This document shows positions 1-11,620 of a stretch of 64,000 bases of DNA, in pieces. Under the pieces are notes generated by a model that worked only from the letters and a program-made list of their open reading frames with translations, did not search any database and was not told the DNA's origin. Position numbers and translations under genes: made by a program. Numbering within the stretch: the stretch's first letter is position 1; the number at the start of each line of letters is the position of its first letter. This DNA is from Phyto melanocephala. Taxonomy: Eukaryota; Arthropoda; Insecta; Diptera; Rhinophoridae. The DNA lies in NCBI GenBank assembly GCA_941918925.1, contig OW799234.1, positions 118,519,128 to 118,583,127 of the forward strand, in the 5' to 3' direction.

Positions 1-83
1 ACATTTTGAGTCAACAGTAACACGTATTTTACTTTTTAATATTACATTTTGAACTTTCTTTTTGTATTATATTTAAATTTTAG

Positions 84-184
84 GCTATAAGTTCAATGAA
101 ATAATGACAGAATATCAACGAAAAATTAGTCATCCGATACTAGCTGAGTGGAATGCATTTTCGAAGCCAGCTATGGTTTCATAA
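84..184 (+). CDS. Candidate last coding exon of an unidentified gene (partial)
   Basis: A pyrimidine/AT-rich tract ending in TTTTAG (78-83) looks like a splice acceptor. It is followed by an open frame of 32 codons after two leading bases, with the stop TAA at 182-184. The peptide starts YKFNEIMTEYQRK and ends in SKPAMVS. Codon choice and amino-acid mix (W, E, K, P) look coding, unlike the surrounding AT-rich DNA. A polyadenylation hexamer AATAAA lies at 289-294, about 105 bases after the stop, which suits a fly 3' UTR. I do not recognise the protein. The rest of the gene would lie left of the window. It could be a chance open frame, since 32 codons is short; the combination of acceptor, stop and AATAAA is the reason for listing it. 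Confidence 0.42.
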
Positions 185-800
185 TCAGTACTCTTTTGAT
201 CAGAAATACAGGTGTATTACGTATTAGTTACGCGACAGATTTTGTTCGCCTAATTTTTAATGTAACGATACAAATCTAATAACTTAATAATAAACCCGGT
301 GACTTGAATAACTTTGCTATGTATGGCGATAGAAAGTCTGGAAATTAATGCTACAACCAAGCAGTTGGAACTTGTTGAGGAATATAGTATTTATTTATAT
401 TTTTTTTTGAAAATTCAAACACAGCAAATAGTTAAAAAAAAAAAATAATTTATAAAAAATAATTCAAACAAATCCGTTTATTTTTTATTGCTTCTTTGTG
501 TTATTTTATGTAAAGAATTAAGAAAGTGTTATAATTACTAAAACATAAGCAAATTTCGATTAGAATAACAGCAACAGTCTTAAACACTCATATGCACACA
601 AATTAAATACAAACCTAATATATAGTGGATAACTCCCTAACTGAAGCCACTAACATGTCATTTGATACTTGTCAAGCCTCTTTTGCTGTGCACTGCTGGG
701 AAATATAAAAGAAATTAAAACTACAACTAGAGAAGCGAGAAATAAAACAGACAAAACAAAAAAAAAAAAAAAAAAAAAATAGTAAACGCTTTAACTAAAT
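185..800. other. Putative 3' UTR then AT-rich spacer
   Basis: AATAAA at 289-294 may end the transcript of the exon at 84-184. The rest is AT-rich spacer with homopolymer tracts, including an uninterrupted A run at about 758-779 just before the Helentron-like unit. I see no gene in it. Confidence 0.5.
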
Positions 801-909
801 AACAAGTAAGAGCACTATATTCGGCTGTGCCGAATCTTTTATACCCACCACCAATCTTGTGTACATTTAAAGCACAATAATTATTATTTTGTTAATGGCT
901 TTCTTTGTA

Positions 910-1341
910 GAGGGTGGTTAAATTTTAAATTTAAAACAGAGGCCGAATTACGGCACTCGAACGTGATCGAAATTTGAAAACTCTTATTAGAATCTATATA
1001 CCTGAAGCATACTCGATCGTATAAAATTTTAGAACATCTATGAATGCCTTCTAAATTCGTTAAATGAGAAGCATTGCTGTTTATCGCGATAGTGTGGCAA
1101 AAAAACAGTCAACTTCGACTCATCATCGTGCCAAACAATTGAGCATCAGCAATGTTATTGAAAATTTGGACTATCGGATCGAGGTGTGCCGTTGAGGTCG
1201 CGGGGCCATTTGGCCGATATTTTGTTCCATACATAATTGTACCATACAAATATTATCATTAAAAAAGAAATGATAATAATTTCCTAAATAATTTGTGTTT
1301 TATTCAAAATCAACATCGGCCCTTAAAATTTAACCACCCTT
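910..1341 (+). mobile_element. Internally deleted rosa-like mariner inside copy A
   Basis: Terminal inverted repeats GGGTGGTTAAATTTTAA (from 911) and its complement ending at 1340 are flanked by TA. Near the right end the frame reads IENLDYRIE and, after a one-base shift, GGHLADILFH-like residues, which is the conserved C-terminus of mariner transposases. The N-terminal part seen in other copies is missing. A fragment of a palindromic MITE (from 941) interrupts the left part. It cannot code for transposase. Confidence 0.7.
941..1020 (+). mobile_element. Half of a palindromic MITE
   Basis: Starts with GGCCGAATTACGGCACTCGA, the terminal repeat of the complete 127-bp copy at 55240-55366, and continues colinear with it through a stretch reading ATCGAAATTTGAAAACTC. 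The opposite terminal repeat is absent, so this copy is truncated or partly deleted. Confidence 0.65.
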
Positions 1342-3748
1342 TATAACTTGGATATGCTGGTAAAATGTTTTCGTAAATTAAGTGTTTCAGTGAAAATGGG
1401 CGTTAAAGTAAGCGTGTCAATAAAATTTCTGCTAATAAATACAACTTAGATATTTCAATATAGTCCGTAATTCTTCCAAAATATTTATTCATTGAGAAAT
1501 TATATGAATTTGAAATAAAGCATTATATAGGATCTGGGCGTAAGAGTGGGCGTGTCACCTAAATTTTCTGGCATAACAATAACATTGACTAGAAGGATTT
1601 CCGTAGCAAATTTTATCATCATACCTCTAATTTTGTCGGTTTTATAAATTTAAATTTCATTAACAGTAAATAACGTGGAAAGTGAGCGTTATAGTAGGTG
1701 TGTCGAAGTTATTTATGCTAATAAATACAACTTAGATATTTCAATAAAGTCCTTTATTATTCGATTTATAGAGAAATTATAAGAATTTAAGAGAAAACGT
1801 TGTATGGGAGGTTGGCGTGTCACATTTATTTTCCGTCAGAAGAAAGCCTTTGACCAAAAAGCAATTCCTGCAAAATTTCAGAATCGTAGATCTAAATTTG
1901 TCACTCTTATTAGGTTTAAAATTTTTAACATATTGGAAAATACACTGCGCGGTATAAATTTTCGTACATTTTGATCTCTAACTCCCTTCCTAATGCATGC
2001 ATTTAGGCAATTTTTCTTTCTTCCTTATACTCCGATTTAGCCAATTTTCTATTCCAAACAAACCTTGTGTATAAGACATATTCTGGCAAAATTTGAGCCC
2101 ACTAGCTTTTTCGATGGGACCTCTATCGTGCTTTTAACAGACGGACATACGGACGGACATAGCTAGATCGTCGTCAAATAAAACCCCGATTAAGAATATA
2201 TATACCATTTTTTTGGTGGCGGATATAAAAACTCAAATACTTCAAAAAAACACATTACAAAAAAATTTGTTTAGCTCTTTTACTAAAATTTTGCAAAAAA
2301 TATTTGACCTTGTGTCACAAAAATTGGTCTGCTGATCACGGTCGGATCGTAACGGGTATAAAATGGGGAGGAGAGGAGAGTTTTATCTACTAAATGGTGC
2401 TAATTTCTTTTTGTTACCTTATGTTTTCTGGAAGTTATGGTGTATTAAAAAAAGGAATTTAGGAAAATTTAGACCTAAAAATAAAAAAAAATTATTTCTA
2501 AACATTATAAACAATTTATTTTCATGTACTAATGGCTAACAAATTTTAAAATTATACAAAACTTATTTCTTTTGAAAATCTTTTAAAAGCAAAATGTTAT
2601 AGAACTTTAAAAATCAAAATCTTACTAATAAATTTCCAGTTTTAGCAAAATGCTGAGCATGTCTATTTTGAATCACCCTGTGGCCCTTAAAATTTAACCA
2701 CCCTTTACAAAAGAATAGATAGATAAAAAAAAAATTTGTTAAAATATGTATTTTAAATATTCAAATACTTATTTTAAATCTACTGATGCACATTTTTTTA
2801 AAATATTTTTAAATCTTAAACCTCATAAGACTGTGTGTACAACTATATGTAAAGTTGGGCACAAATCATTACTCTAGTTAATTTTTGTCAACAAACTTCG
2901 GTCATTTTCGTTTTCACAAACCCCTATAAAATTCCTTTGTAGTTTGTGCAAAAAAATGTTACTAGAGTCATCTAGTGTTCTACGTGATGTTTAGCAAAGA
3001 CATCATCCTCAGTGTTTGCAAAATGTAGTGGCGCCTTCAACAGATGTCGCCATCTGCAATGAATAAATGCTAATGAATATGGCTAATATATTTTTATAAA
3101 AATTTAAAAAAAAAGTGGGCGTGGCACATTTATTTTCCGTTATAACGAAGACTTTGACCAAAAAACCATGTTTGCAAAATTTCAGAACCGTACATATAGT
3201 TTTGTCAGTTTTATTACGTTTTAAACTTCAAATATACACTGAGCGGTATAAATTTTCGTACATTTTGACCTATAACTCCTTTTATAATGCATAGATTTAA
3301 GCAATTTTTGGGGAGAAATATTCTTTTGACTCGAGAAATATATATTCGAAGTTTCATGACTCTACGTTTATGCGTTTGGACACAATTCCTTTTTTTTCGA
3401 TGTTTGAAGGACACGGTTTTTTCGACCTATTCTTGCTTTACGAGCTATAACTCTCTTTCTAATATTCCGATTTAGCCCATTTTCAATACCAAACAAACCT
3501 TGTCTATAAGAAAGACTCTGGCAAAATTTGAGCCCTTTAGCTTTTTCGGTGCGACCTCTATCGTGCTTTCAACAGACGGACAGACGGACAGACGGACAGA
3601 CGGACGGACATAGCTAGATCGTCATCAAATCAAACCCCGATTCAGAATATATATACTTTATGGGGTCTAAAATGGATATTTCGATGTGTTACAAACGGAA
3701 TGACAAAATGAATATACCCCCACCATTTTTTTGGTGGCGGGTATAAAA

Positions 3749-5827
3749 AGCGATATTAAACTAAAACATGGATTTCACTCATCTAGTAATATCAGCTACA
3801 CAACCAAAAACATGCTTGCTTGTTTCATACACACACACATACCAATACGAGTTAATGACTCTTTTCGTTCGAATGTTGTTGTGTTTGTTGTTGATGGTAT
3901 ATATGTTTGGTCAGGACGGCACAGTTTAGACAATAGTGTAATACAAAATGAGAAATATATATAAAGAAAGAGAAGAAAAAAAGCTAGTTTGCCAAAAGGG
4001 TTTTTGGCTTATTGCCAATGTGTAAAAAAGCGCTAGTAATTGCAGAAACAGAAAATATAACGGAAATGAGAAGCAAAATTACAGTTTCAAATAAAACAAT
4101 TTACCACAAGATACAGAGAAGCAGAAGGAATAAAATGTTCAACTATGTTGGAGATTTCAAACCAAATATTGTCATTTAAATACAAACGTGAACAGATGCT
4201 GACTTACATACACGCAGATAAATATAATCTAGGCTTCATCTTCGTTACTGACTATTCAAGCAAAAAGCCAGCGAAGTCATTAGATGTTACTAATGTTGCA
4301 ACCCAATGGATGAGAAGGAATTATTTGCCATTTAAAACATTTTCATTTTGTTGGAAATATTTTATTTTTTTTTTTTTTCGTTTTAAAAATGTTCTATAAG
4401 AAAGGGACCTAATGAAAAGGAAAATAATGCGAAAAAACATCATATTACAAAATATTCATTAATGAAAAGCAGACAGACTGTTTCTAATAGTTACACTTTG
4501 TCATCTTGCTGGATTTGCATAGTCACATGCCACCCTTATTAATAAGCAATGAATTAAAAGTAGTATGTTATTTATATAGAAAAGAAAAATGGCAGAAAGT
4601 GCTACTTAACAATTACATAAATTGAAAATAAAATGATAATTACTGTTACGTATGTTTTAATGCATTAATGCAAGGACTTATAATTTTAGGTTCTCTTATA
4701 TTTTATCTGTTACTGCGATGGCGCTGAACATATGCGTTAACATGCTAAATATGAAAATAATTTAACAGTTAACAGTCAGCTTGCTTTTAACATGGTTTAC
4801 GCTAAGAATATACATCTAATTTTGATAAAAAAAATATGAATTTAAAAGTTATTGTCTAAAAATAAAAATTCAGAGCTATATCCATCTAACAAAAACTGTT
4901 TTCCAAAAAATTGTCTCCTGTATCCTTGTATTATACTCAATTGTTAATTACTACTTTATATTCAGAAGATGTGTAAAATATCACAGAGCTAAAAAATGTT
5001 TTCATTTCATTTAGAATTTCTTTAATATTTAATTTCAACACAATAAAGTGTATATTTAGGAACATATTTATTATTTATCTTTATATAGGAATGTCGACTG
5101 AACTATGCTCGTCTGTCCATTGTAACAAAATTTTTGAAGACTCAAAATTTTCGAAAGAAAATTTCTATTGCCAACTAACAAAATCTGGCCATAGTCTGAT
5201 ATAATCTGAGAGGTAGAAAAAAAAACAAGGCTGTTTCTGTTTTTTTTTTTTTAATTTTCTATTACTTAAAAATTAACTATGTTCAAGAACTCTAATTCAA
5301 CCCCCTTAACATTTGCACGGCCAAAGTCCTTTATAAATGTAAATGCACGAAGCTCACTAGGCATCAATATTTTGCTCATATCAAAAGTTAAAAAGAGTTT
5401 TTAACTAACAAATTATAAAAAGTTACTGCAGAAGATTTAAATACAAAAACATCTTCGACGCAAATCTCACTAGCATATACTTATCTATAAAACACATTTC
5501 GCTGTTTAATCCAATGATTTATTTTAAACGTGGTACTTTTTAATGTTAAAAAATATTCCTTCTTTTGTGAGGTACAAGTAAACTTTTATGTAATTCCCCG
5601 TTTTACTACTTATGTGTCAACAATAAATTTTAAATCATGATCCATTTACTGTTTTAAAGTCTTGTAAGCTTAACTTAACTTAACTTAACTTAACTTAACT
5701 TAACTGCTGCAGTTTTAAGATTAGTAAGAAATTTTTTTTAGTAAAATTTTATTATTTTGATAGCACGACAATCAAAATCAATGATAATTTTTAGTTTTTT
5801 TTAAGGAAGCAGATAGTTTAATGAAAA
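3749..5827. other. AT-rich spacer without recognisable gene
   Basis: Only short open frames with biased composition occur (the longest, 84 codons near 4145-4399, ends in a run of Phe codons and resembles nothing I know). A Helentron-like phrase 'GCTCGTCTGTCCATTG' near 5108 hints at an old degraded repeat. A (TTAAC)n tract is listed separately. Confidence 0.5.
5668..5705. repeat. (TTAAC)n microsatellite
   Basis: About seven perfect tandem copies of the pentamer CTTAA/TTAAC. It is not the insect telomeric TTAGG repeat, and higher flies lack telomerase repeats anyway. Confidence 0.9.
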
Positions 5828-6666
5828 AACAAGTAAGAGCGCTATATTCGGCCGTGCCGAATCTTATATACCCTTCACAACGTGTAGTCATGCAATAACA
5901 GTGGATTGTGTCACCATTCATCCCATATGAAATACGTACATACATATATAAAAACGTCCCATTGTAAAATTATAAATTCACGTATGTATGTTAAAAAAAC
6001 AAAAAAAAACAAAAAAAAATTTTAAAAAAAATTTAAAAAATATTGTTAAATAAATTTTTAAAAAAATTATTATGTTTATAATATATATAAAACAAAAAAA
6101 AAATAAAAAAAATATTAAAAAAAAAATTAAAAAAAAAAAATAATAAATATATAAATAATATATTAAATTAAAAATTAAAAAAAAAAAATTTAAAAAATAT
6201 TAAAAAAAAAAATTTAAAAAAAATTAAAAAAAAATTTTTTTGGCTCAGCTGGGATTCGATGCCACGTTTTCTCTAACCAGTACACACGTTTGTATGAATG
6301 TATGTTGTTGTTGTAATGTTGTTTTTGTGAAAAAAAAATCGAGGTGGTCGTGGGTTTTTGCTCATATCTCAGTTGTTTATGTACCGATGTTTCTGATTTT
6401 CAATACCGATCTACTCCCGAATATTTCTGATATTTTAATACCCGTGTCCAACCTATGTCGGGGGGCTTCAAAAAGTTGATTTCAACATACACACGGACAG
6501 ACGGTCAGCCGGACAGACGGACAGACTGACAGAGCTTAATCGACTTCCCTATTCATAAGCTTTCAGAAAATATATACTTTATGGGGTCGGAAATGAAAAT
6601 TGTAGAAATTTCACACGGAATGACAAACCTATATATACCCTTTTTCACTGTGTGAAGGGTATAAAA
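5828..6666 (+). mobile_element. Helentron-like element, second subfamily (copy B)
   Basis: Starts AACAAGTAAGAGCGC with the hairpin ATTCGGCCGTGCCGAAT and TATACCCTTCACA, and ends CACTGTGTGAAGGGTATAAAA. A (GTCY)n-like block (CGGACAGACGGTCAGCC and following) lies at about 6494-6530, followed by 'TATACTTTATGGGGTCGGAAATG'-type sequence shared in shorter form by the other units. The inner ends differ from the CCACCAAAAAAATGG type of copy A, so this is a separate subfamily. About 250 bases of extreme A/T simple sequence (5986-6240) interrupt the middle. No transposition protein is encoded. Confidence 0.7.
5986..6240. repeat. A/T low-complexity tract
   Basis: Almost only A and T, built from runs of A with TTTAAA and TTAAAA steps, expanded inside copy B. 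The other member of this subfamily next door lacks it. Confidence 0.85.
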
Positions 6667-6691
6667 AATGGTATTAATCAATAAGTTGGAT

Positions 6692-7188
6692 TTTATAATA
6701 CCCTTTACAGTGAGTGTAAGGGTATAAATAGGTTTGTCATTCCGTGTGAAATTTTTGTAATATTCATGTACGACCCAATAAGGTATACATTTTGTGACAG
6801 CTTATGAATATGGGTGTCGATTAACCATTATCCGTCTGTCCGTGTGTATCTTTTGAAGCCCCCTAGCATCAATTACACCCATGTAAGATACGAAAAATAT
6901 CAGAAATATTTATGTGCAGATCGCTATTGGAAATCAGCATAATTACGCCATTACTTTGAAATATGAGCAAATAAACACGACTGCCTCTGTCTTGCCTCTT
7001 ATTTTTACCATAAAAGTTAAAAATTTCCAGCTATAGGCTAACCAATAGACATGGTTAATACAATTTTTAAATTTGGTATGCCTCTGGAGATATTCATATA
7101 AAAATTTTGAATAAATTGGTCACTAATCGGCAAAGCTATAGGCAAAAATTATTTGAAAAAATACATATTTTTTCTTACTTGTTTTTAA
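6692..7188 (-). mobile_element. Helentron-like element, second subfamily (copy B2, inverted)
   Basis: Reads TATAATACCCTTTACAGTGAGTG at the left, then the complement of the copy B interior (AGGTTTGTCATTCCGTGTGA, CCGTCTGTCCGTGTG), and ends TTTCTTACTTGTTTT at the right. It is shorter than copy B, has lost the terminal ATTCGGC hairpin, and lies 25 bases away from copy B in opposite orientation. Confidence 0.7.
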
Positions 7189-7215
7189 TGTAGATTAGTT
7201 TATTTCTGAAGACAA

Positions 7216-7638
7216 TATATGTAACCTTCTCCAAGAAAAGGGACCTGAGTATTGAAATACGGGTTTGGACTTAACAGTGGATTCTGGTACTGAAAATAGT
7301 GTATAATAAGATGAGATGAGTTAGATTTCTGATAAAATTTTATTTACTCCATAAAAACGTTGTTGCGTCGGTCACTGGTTCAAGTATCGAAATTATAAAA
7401 AAACAGAGCAGCAACAATAATATAGGTATTGTCACACTAAAACCGAAAAAAAAAATACGTCACCACATAGGCATGACGTCACCAAGGTCGGCATCCAATA
7501 ATAACTAACCATACCGAATCGCATCTCCCAGCTGAAGGTGTGCGCACAGTGATAATGCGTTATGAAACTTTAAATGCGTTGTTCTCAAAACTTTAGTTTT
7601 ACAAACTAGGTCCTTTTTCTCGGAGAAGGTCACATATA
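7216..7638. repeat. 31-bp inverted repeat pair enclosing about 360 bases
   Basis: TATATGTAACCTTCTCC... at 7216-7246 is matched in reverse complement at 7608-7638 with only a few differences. The enclosed sequence includes a perfect TGACGTCA (7474-7481) and a second ACGTCAC (7458-7464). It may be an old foldback element or the two ends of a small transposon; no terminal duplication is clear. Confidence 0.5.
7474..7481. promoter_or_regulatory. CRE-like palindrome TGACGTCA
   Basis: A perfect CREB/ATF consensus with a half-site ACGTCA 17 bases upstream. The match is exact, but with no adjacent gene its use is only a possibility; an 8-mer also occurs by chance. Confidence 0.25.
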
Positions 7639-9590
7639 TAGAAAAATTATTATCAAAATATCGATACGTTTCTGTACGTCTAGCCCATGTTATCTCCACT
7701 CAAATATTATAATACGGCAAATTTGAAGAATATTATTATATATCAGATCGATTTAATGGTTATTTTCTAAGATATACAGGCGTTAGAACCCAAAAATACC
7801 CGAGTATGTTGCTGATAACATATATGTAGGTTAAAAAAAATTGTAACCAGTCTGGCAATATTACAAATTTAAACACATTATTATATGTGTAAATTACGTT
7901 ATTCAATACAGTTAAAGTGACTAACTCCCCCAAAAAGCTCTTTCAGTGCTAACAACAATATATTTAGCACAAAGTGTACAAGTACTTAGTGGTTTTTAAT
8001 TTTGCATATATATTTTACATTATAATACCGACATTAAATATTCATAATGGTGTTAATGTGAAAAAAAGAACAGAAAAAAAATGTGTGTATCAACTTAACA
8101 GCCTCTTTCGAAATTGCCTTTTTCAATTAAAATAAAATGTTGGTTTTTCTTTTACATTTATATGTGTCTTCGGTTGTACATTTTTATGACTTACATTAAA
8201 TTGTCTTTGAGTTTTTGATGTATTTCTTTATTTAGGTTTTGTTCCCTCTCCTACTTTCTATATAAATAACAAATTTTATTGATATTTTCTCGTACACAAC
8301 AATTTATTTTTAATTTTTTTTTCTTTCTTTCAAGTATAATATATGATGTATGTTGTAACTTTTTTTCATATTGCGTATGAATGTCATCGTTATTTCTATT
8401 ACCATCGTCAATACTATCATCATCATTATCATGATTGTGATGATAGAATGCTCGTTTGCTACTGTTCTTCGGTTTTTAGGGGATACTACTGTTGTTGTCG
8501 TCAACATATCCCTTGATAGCAATAAAAATTTGACATATACGTGACACTTTATCTGATGACTACAGTAAAAAACCAAAATGAATAAATAATATGTGATAAA
8601 ACGAAAACGAAAAATTGGGGTTTATGCATTCTGTCTCTTTCTTTAATACATTAGTATAATCGTTCTGCTCAACATTGTGATATGAACTTAAAGCTTGTGC
8701 AGTATAAATTTATTTATTTTTTATCAAAAGGTGGATTAGTAAGATTCGTCAAGGTGCACAATAAATTGACTGCTGAAAATTAACATCAACGGAGCACATT
8801 AAAATATTTGTTTTTAATCTTGAAGGTTTTGAGTGGTATTTTTCTTTTCAAAAAAATTTTGTAAGGAATCTAATAACACTTTTGTAAAGATTGACTTTTA
8901 TTATTTCATAGACAAATAAAACACACAAAAAAATTCTTTGTTGTCTACAAAATCACCTTTATTTAAATTTTTAATTTCATGTATGGTATAAGAGTTTGCA
9001 CATGAATTTGGCCATGTCTGCCGTGGCTGCATACTTAATGTCATAAATTCAAACCTTTTACTTTCAAAAAAATTTTACTATCAATAAAGTTGTTTTCTTT
9101 TCACATAATGCACAATTGTTTACAATTTACTGCCATGAATTTTTTTATATAAACATGTCGATACGTTATCAAACTTCACATAAAATTTCAAACAGCATTC
9201 CAAAATTAACGACTTATTAAAATACATAAAAAAATTTTATTTTTATATGTTGTTTTTATTAAAACATGAAATAAACACGGAAATGTATCTTTCTGGAATA
9301 TAACATCTGTCACACACGCAATGCCTTTTGTTAATAATTTTTTTAAAGCAAGACTGAATTTTGTTGATTCTGCATCGTATTTGCTCCTTCAATTCTTAGG
9401 CGCTTGTAAGTTTTTTGATATTGATTTTTTTCGTCAAATAATTTTATAAAATTCTCGTAACAGAGAAAATATTTTCCAGCTTTGCAACATTAAAAGGAAA
9501 GTCATATTGACTTATCTCTAAACCAATTCTTAAATAACTATAACCCAAACATTTTACCAACACTTTTAAAAGAAATCAAGCATAAGTATC
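7639..9590. other. AT-rich spacer without recognisable gene
   Basis: Contains a degenerate ATC/ATT trinucleotide patch near 8400-8450 that makes a short minus-strand open frame of low complexity. I see no domain, splice pair or repeat family here. Confidence 0.5.
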
Positions 9591-9594
9591 CAAG

Positions 9595-10020
9595 CAGCAG
9601 TTTCATATATACCGACGGTTCCAAACATGATCACTTTATCTGACATAGTACTACTGAAAATCACATCATCAAAACAGAAATTTGTAGACTGCAGCTCTAT
9701 TCCCACAACAAAAATGTAAACAATAACCCAACAAAATTGATAAGGACGCTATTTATACTGATTCTTTTCCATAGCCTTATTCCATTCTAAATATCTCTAA
9801 TTATAATAAATATGACTTCAAAAAGCGTAATAAAATTATCAATATAAATTAAATTGGGTTTTCAAGTCACTGCATCATCATTGAAATGAATAAGGGCACA
9901 CTGCCGCAAAGCTCTCCCTCAAGTTGCCTCCTATTACAACAAACAATTAAAACTCAAAGATATAATTAGGGAAATGAAAACATATCACAGGGGAAAAGAC
10001 AGCATAATTTAGCAAACATC
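9595..10020 (+). pseudogene. Decayed RNase H domain of a non-LTR retrotransposon
   Basis: The plus strand reads SSSFIYTDGSKHDH at about 9595-9636, the first catalytic-Asp block of RNase HI in I-, R1- and Loa-type LINEs. About 220 bases later it reads WVFKSLHHH, then (with in-frame stops) NE and HTAAKLSLKLPP (about 9856-9935), matching the W.PSH.GI.GNE.AD.AAK block of the same domain. Spacing is shortened and several stops and shifts are present, so it is dead. Upstream reverse transcriptase of this copy is not visible. Clade cannot be settled from this fragment. Confidence 0.65.
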
Positions 10021-11165
10021 AAACAGACTAACAATGGCAACAACTCCGGTATAGTTAACAGCTTATAATATGTTTAAAATACAAACAGAAGAGATCTAAA
10101 AGAAAATTTTAGATTACGGCTCGCTGACACGAAAGACACATATGGTTATCTATGACATCATCTTGCAACTGAAATATACAATTCCCAAAAATTCTTTCAT
10201 ATCTTTAAGTTTCATATTTCTCTACTCAGCACAAATGATCAAAGGATCTTAATTGTAAGTTTATTTTCAAAAAGAAAAAATAAATTATAAAAAATTCAAT
10301 AGTGTTAAACGACACGATCTAAATATCCAAATTACATTAGCAAAATCACAAGATATCACTAATAGAAACCACCCAGAAAAAAAACTTATTAATAAATAAA
10401 GAGATGAAAGTAAGTAATAAGTAAAGTAATTAGTTCAGAGAAACACCTTAAGGGCGCAATCAGGAATTTTATTTAATTAAGATCTTACTTGAGCTTAGTT
10501 TGCCATAAAAGAAATCAACCAGCATTTTAGGAAAGTAAATTAAGAGAATAGGTCTTGCTATTATCGGGACTTAAGTGCCGAATGAATCCACTCAGCAAAA
10601 AAGGCAAACAAAAAAAAATTCGTAAAACGTAGGCATATGGTGAAAAGTAGCCCATGTTGCGTGAGTAAATAATGTTAGTTAACATGAAACAAAAAATTGG
10701 AGTTACCACTGTAAAAATCTGTATCACAAGGATCCTACTCACTAACACATGTGATCATCTTTCTGTCGCTGGGATAGGTTTTTGGTGCGGTTTTATTTTT
10801 TTGACATTAAAAAAACAAATAAAAATCAGAAGCTTCAAACAAGGCATGGGGTCAATTAAATCACTTTAACGTAAAATGAACTATATAATCACAAATTAGT
10901 TATTATCAAAAATCAACTAATAGGTTATTATATAGTTCTTTAAATAAAACTTGACTACCTAAAGAAAAAGCGAGAAAAATTAATTATTTTCGAAGTTATT
11001 AAAAACGTATTAGAAAGTTTTTTCACGATCAAATCCAATTCTGTAGCTGCGGATGGCATTAATGAAAAATTTTAAATTTGCTTTCTTCAATAACTTTTAT
11101 TTTTAATAGAATTTTTACACCGAGGGAATTTCCTTCGAAATGGAAAATTAAAAAATACCCAGGAC
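10021..11165. other. AT-rich spacer, possibly more LINE debris
   Basis: Short phrases may continue the LINE 3' end to about 10250, but they are too decayed to support. No other gene or repeat is recognisable. Confidence 0.4.
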
Positions 11166-11167
11166 AA

Positions 11168-11620
11168 GCTCCGACTGACATTTTTATCTACAGCTTTAGA
11201 AAGAATCATGCACAAGTAAATAACTCGTTTTCAAGAAAACAATAAAATGCTTTCTGATCAACATTCGGGATTTAAACAGAAGCACAGTTGTATTACGGCC
11301 CTAGTTGATGTCACTGAGGAAATCAGAAAAGAAGTTGACAGTGGTAAAACTGCCTGTTTAATACCATGAGATAATTCTAAGGTTTTGATACCGTAGATTA
11401 CACTATCCTGTGCTTTAGATTAAGCTATTTCGTTAACCTTTCTTCGCGTGCTGCTCAGTTATTGTTTACATATGTGATAGATATCAGTATGTGGACACAC
11501 AAACTTAGAAATCAGCAACTCTACCTTTATTAAGAGAAGTTCCACAAGGTTCGGTAGAGGGTCCGCTCTTTATTTTTTTTTTTGTTTATACTTTTAATTC
11601 GTGTCAATTAAATCCTCTAA
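11168..11620 (+). pseudogene. Decayed reverse transcriptase of a non-LTR retrotransposon
   Basis: The plus strand reads FLSTALERIMHK, stop, ITRFQENNKM and LSDQHSGFKQKHSCITAL, followed by VDVTEEIRKEVDSGKTACL (about 11189-11360). After frameshifts in the catalytic region it reads EVPQGSVEGPLF (about 11547-11582). These are the conserved RT blocks of LINEs (the 'GFRxxHSTxTAL' and 'GVPQGSVLGP' motifs) in the right order. The YADD block is not seen and the copy ends in a T-rich tract near 11570-11585. Clade is probably CR1/jockey-like. It lies downstream of, not upstream of, the RNase H fragment, so the two come from different insertions. Confidence 0.75.

Larger units (their letters stand above)
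801..3748 (+). mobile_element. Composite DINE-1/Helentron-like element (copy A)
   Basis: The unit begins with AACAAGTAAGAGC followed by the hairpin ATTCGGCTGTGCCGAAT (819-835) and TATACCCACCACC, and ends with a second inverted motif CCATTTTTTTGGTGGCGGG next to TATAAAA (about 3722-3748). It contains (GTCY)n-type blocks (CAGACGGA repeats at about 2137-2160 and 3574-3611) and repeated 'GTGGGCGTGTCAC' modules, which are hallmarks of the DINE-1/HINE class of non-autonomous Helentrons in flies. A first internal terminus at about 2205-2230 shows that one unit has been joined to part of a second (about 3061-3748) with some 0.85 kb of other sequence between them. A mariner derivative sits at 910-1341. 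No Rep/helicase ORF is present, so it cannot move alone. The same composite occurs inverted at 52404-55540. Family assignment rests on architecture, not on a database match. Confidence 0.75.

Noticed and set aside
5668..5705. (TTAAC)n as a telomeric repeat
   Set aside because: The unit is not TTAGG and higher flies maintain telomeres with retrotransposons; it is a simple microsatellite.
8310..8576. 88-codon minus-strand frame with a Met/Ile-rich run
   Set aside because: Produced by a degenerate ATC/ATT trinucleotide patch.
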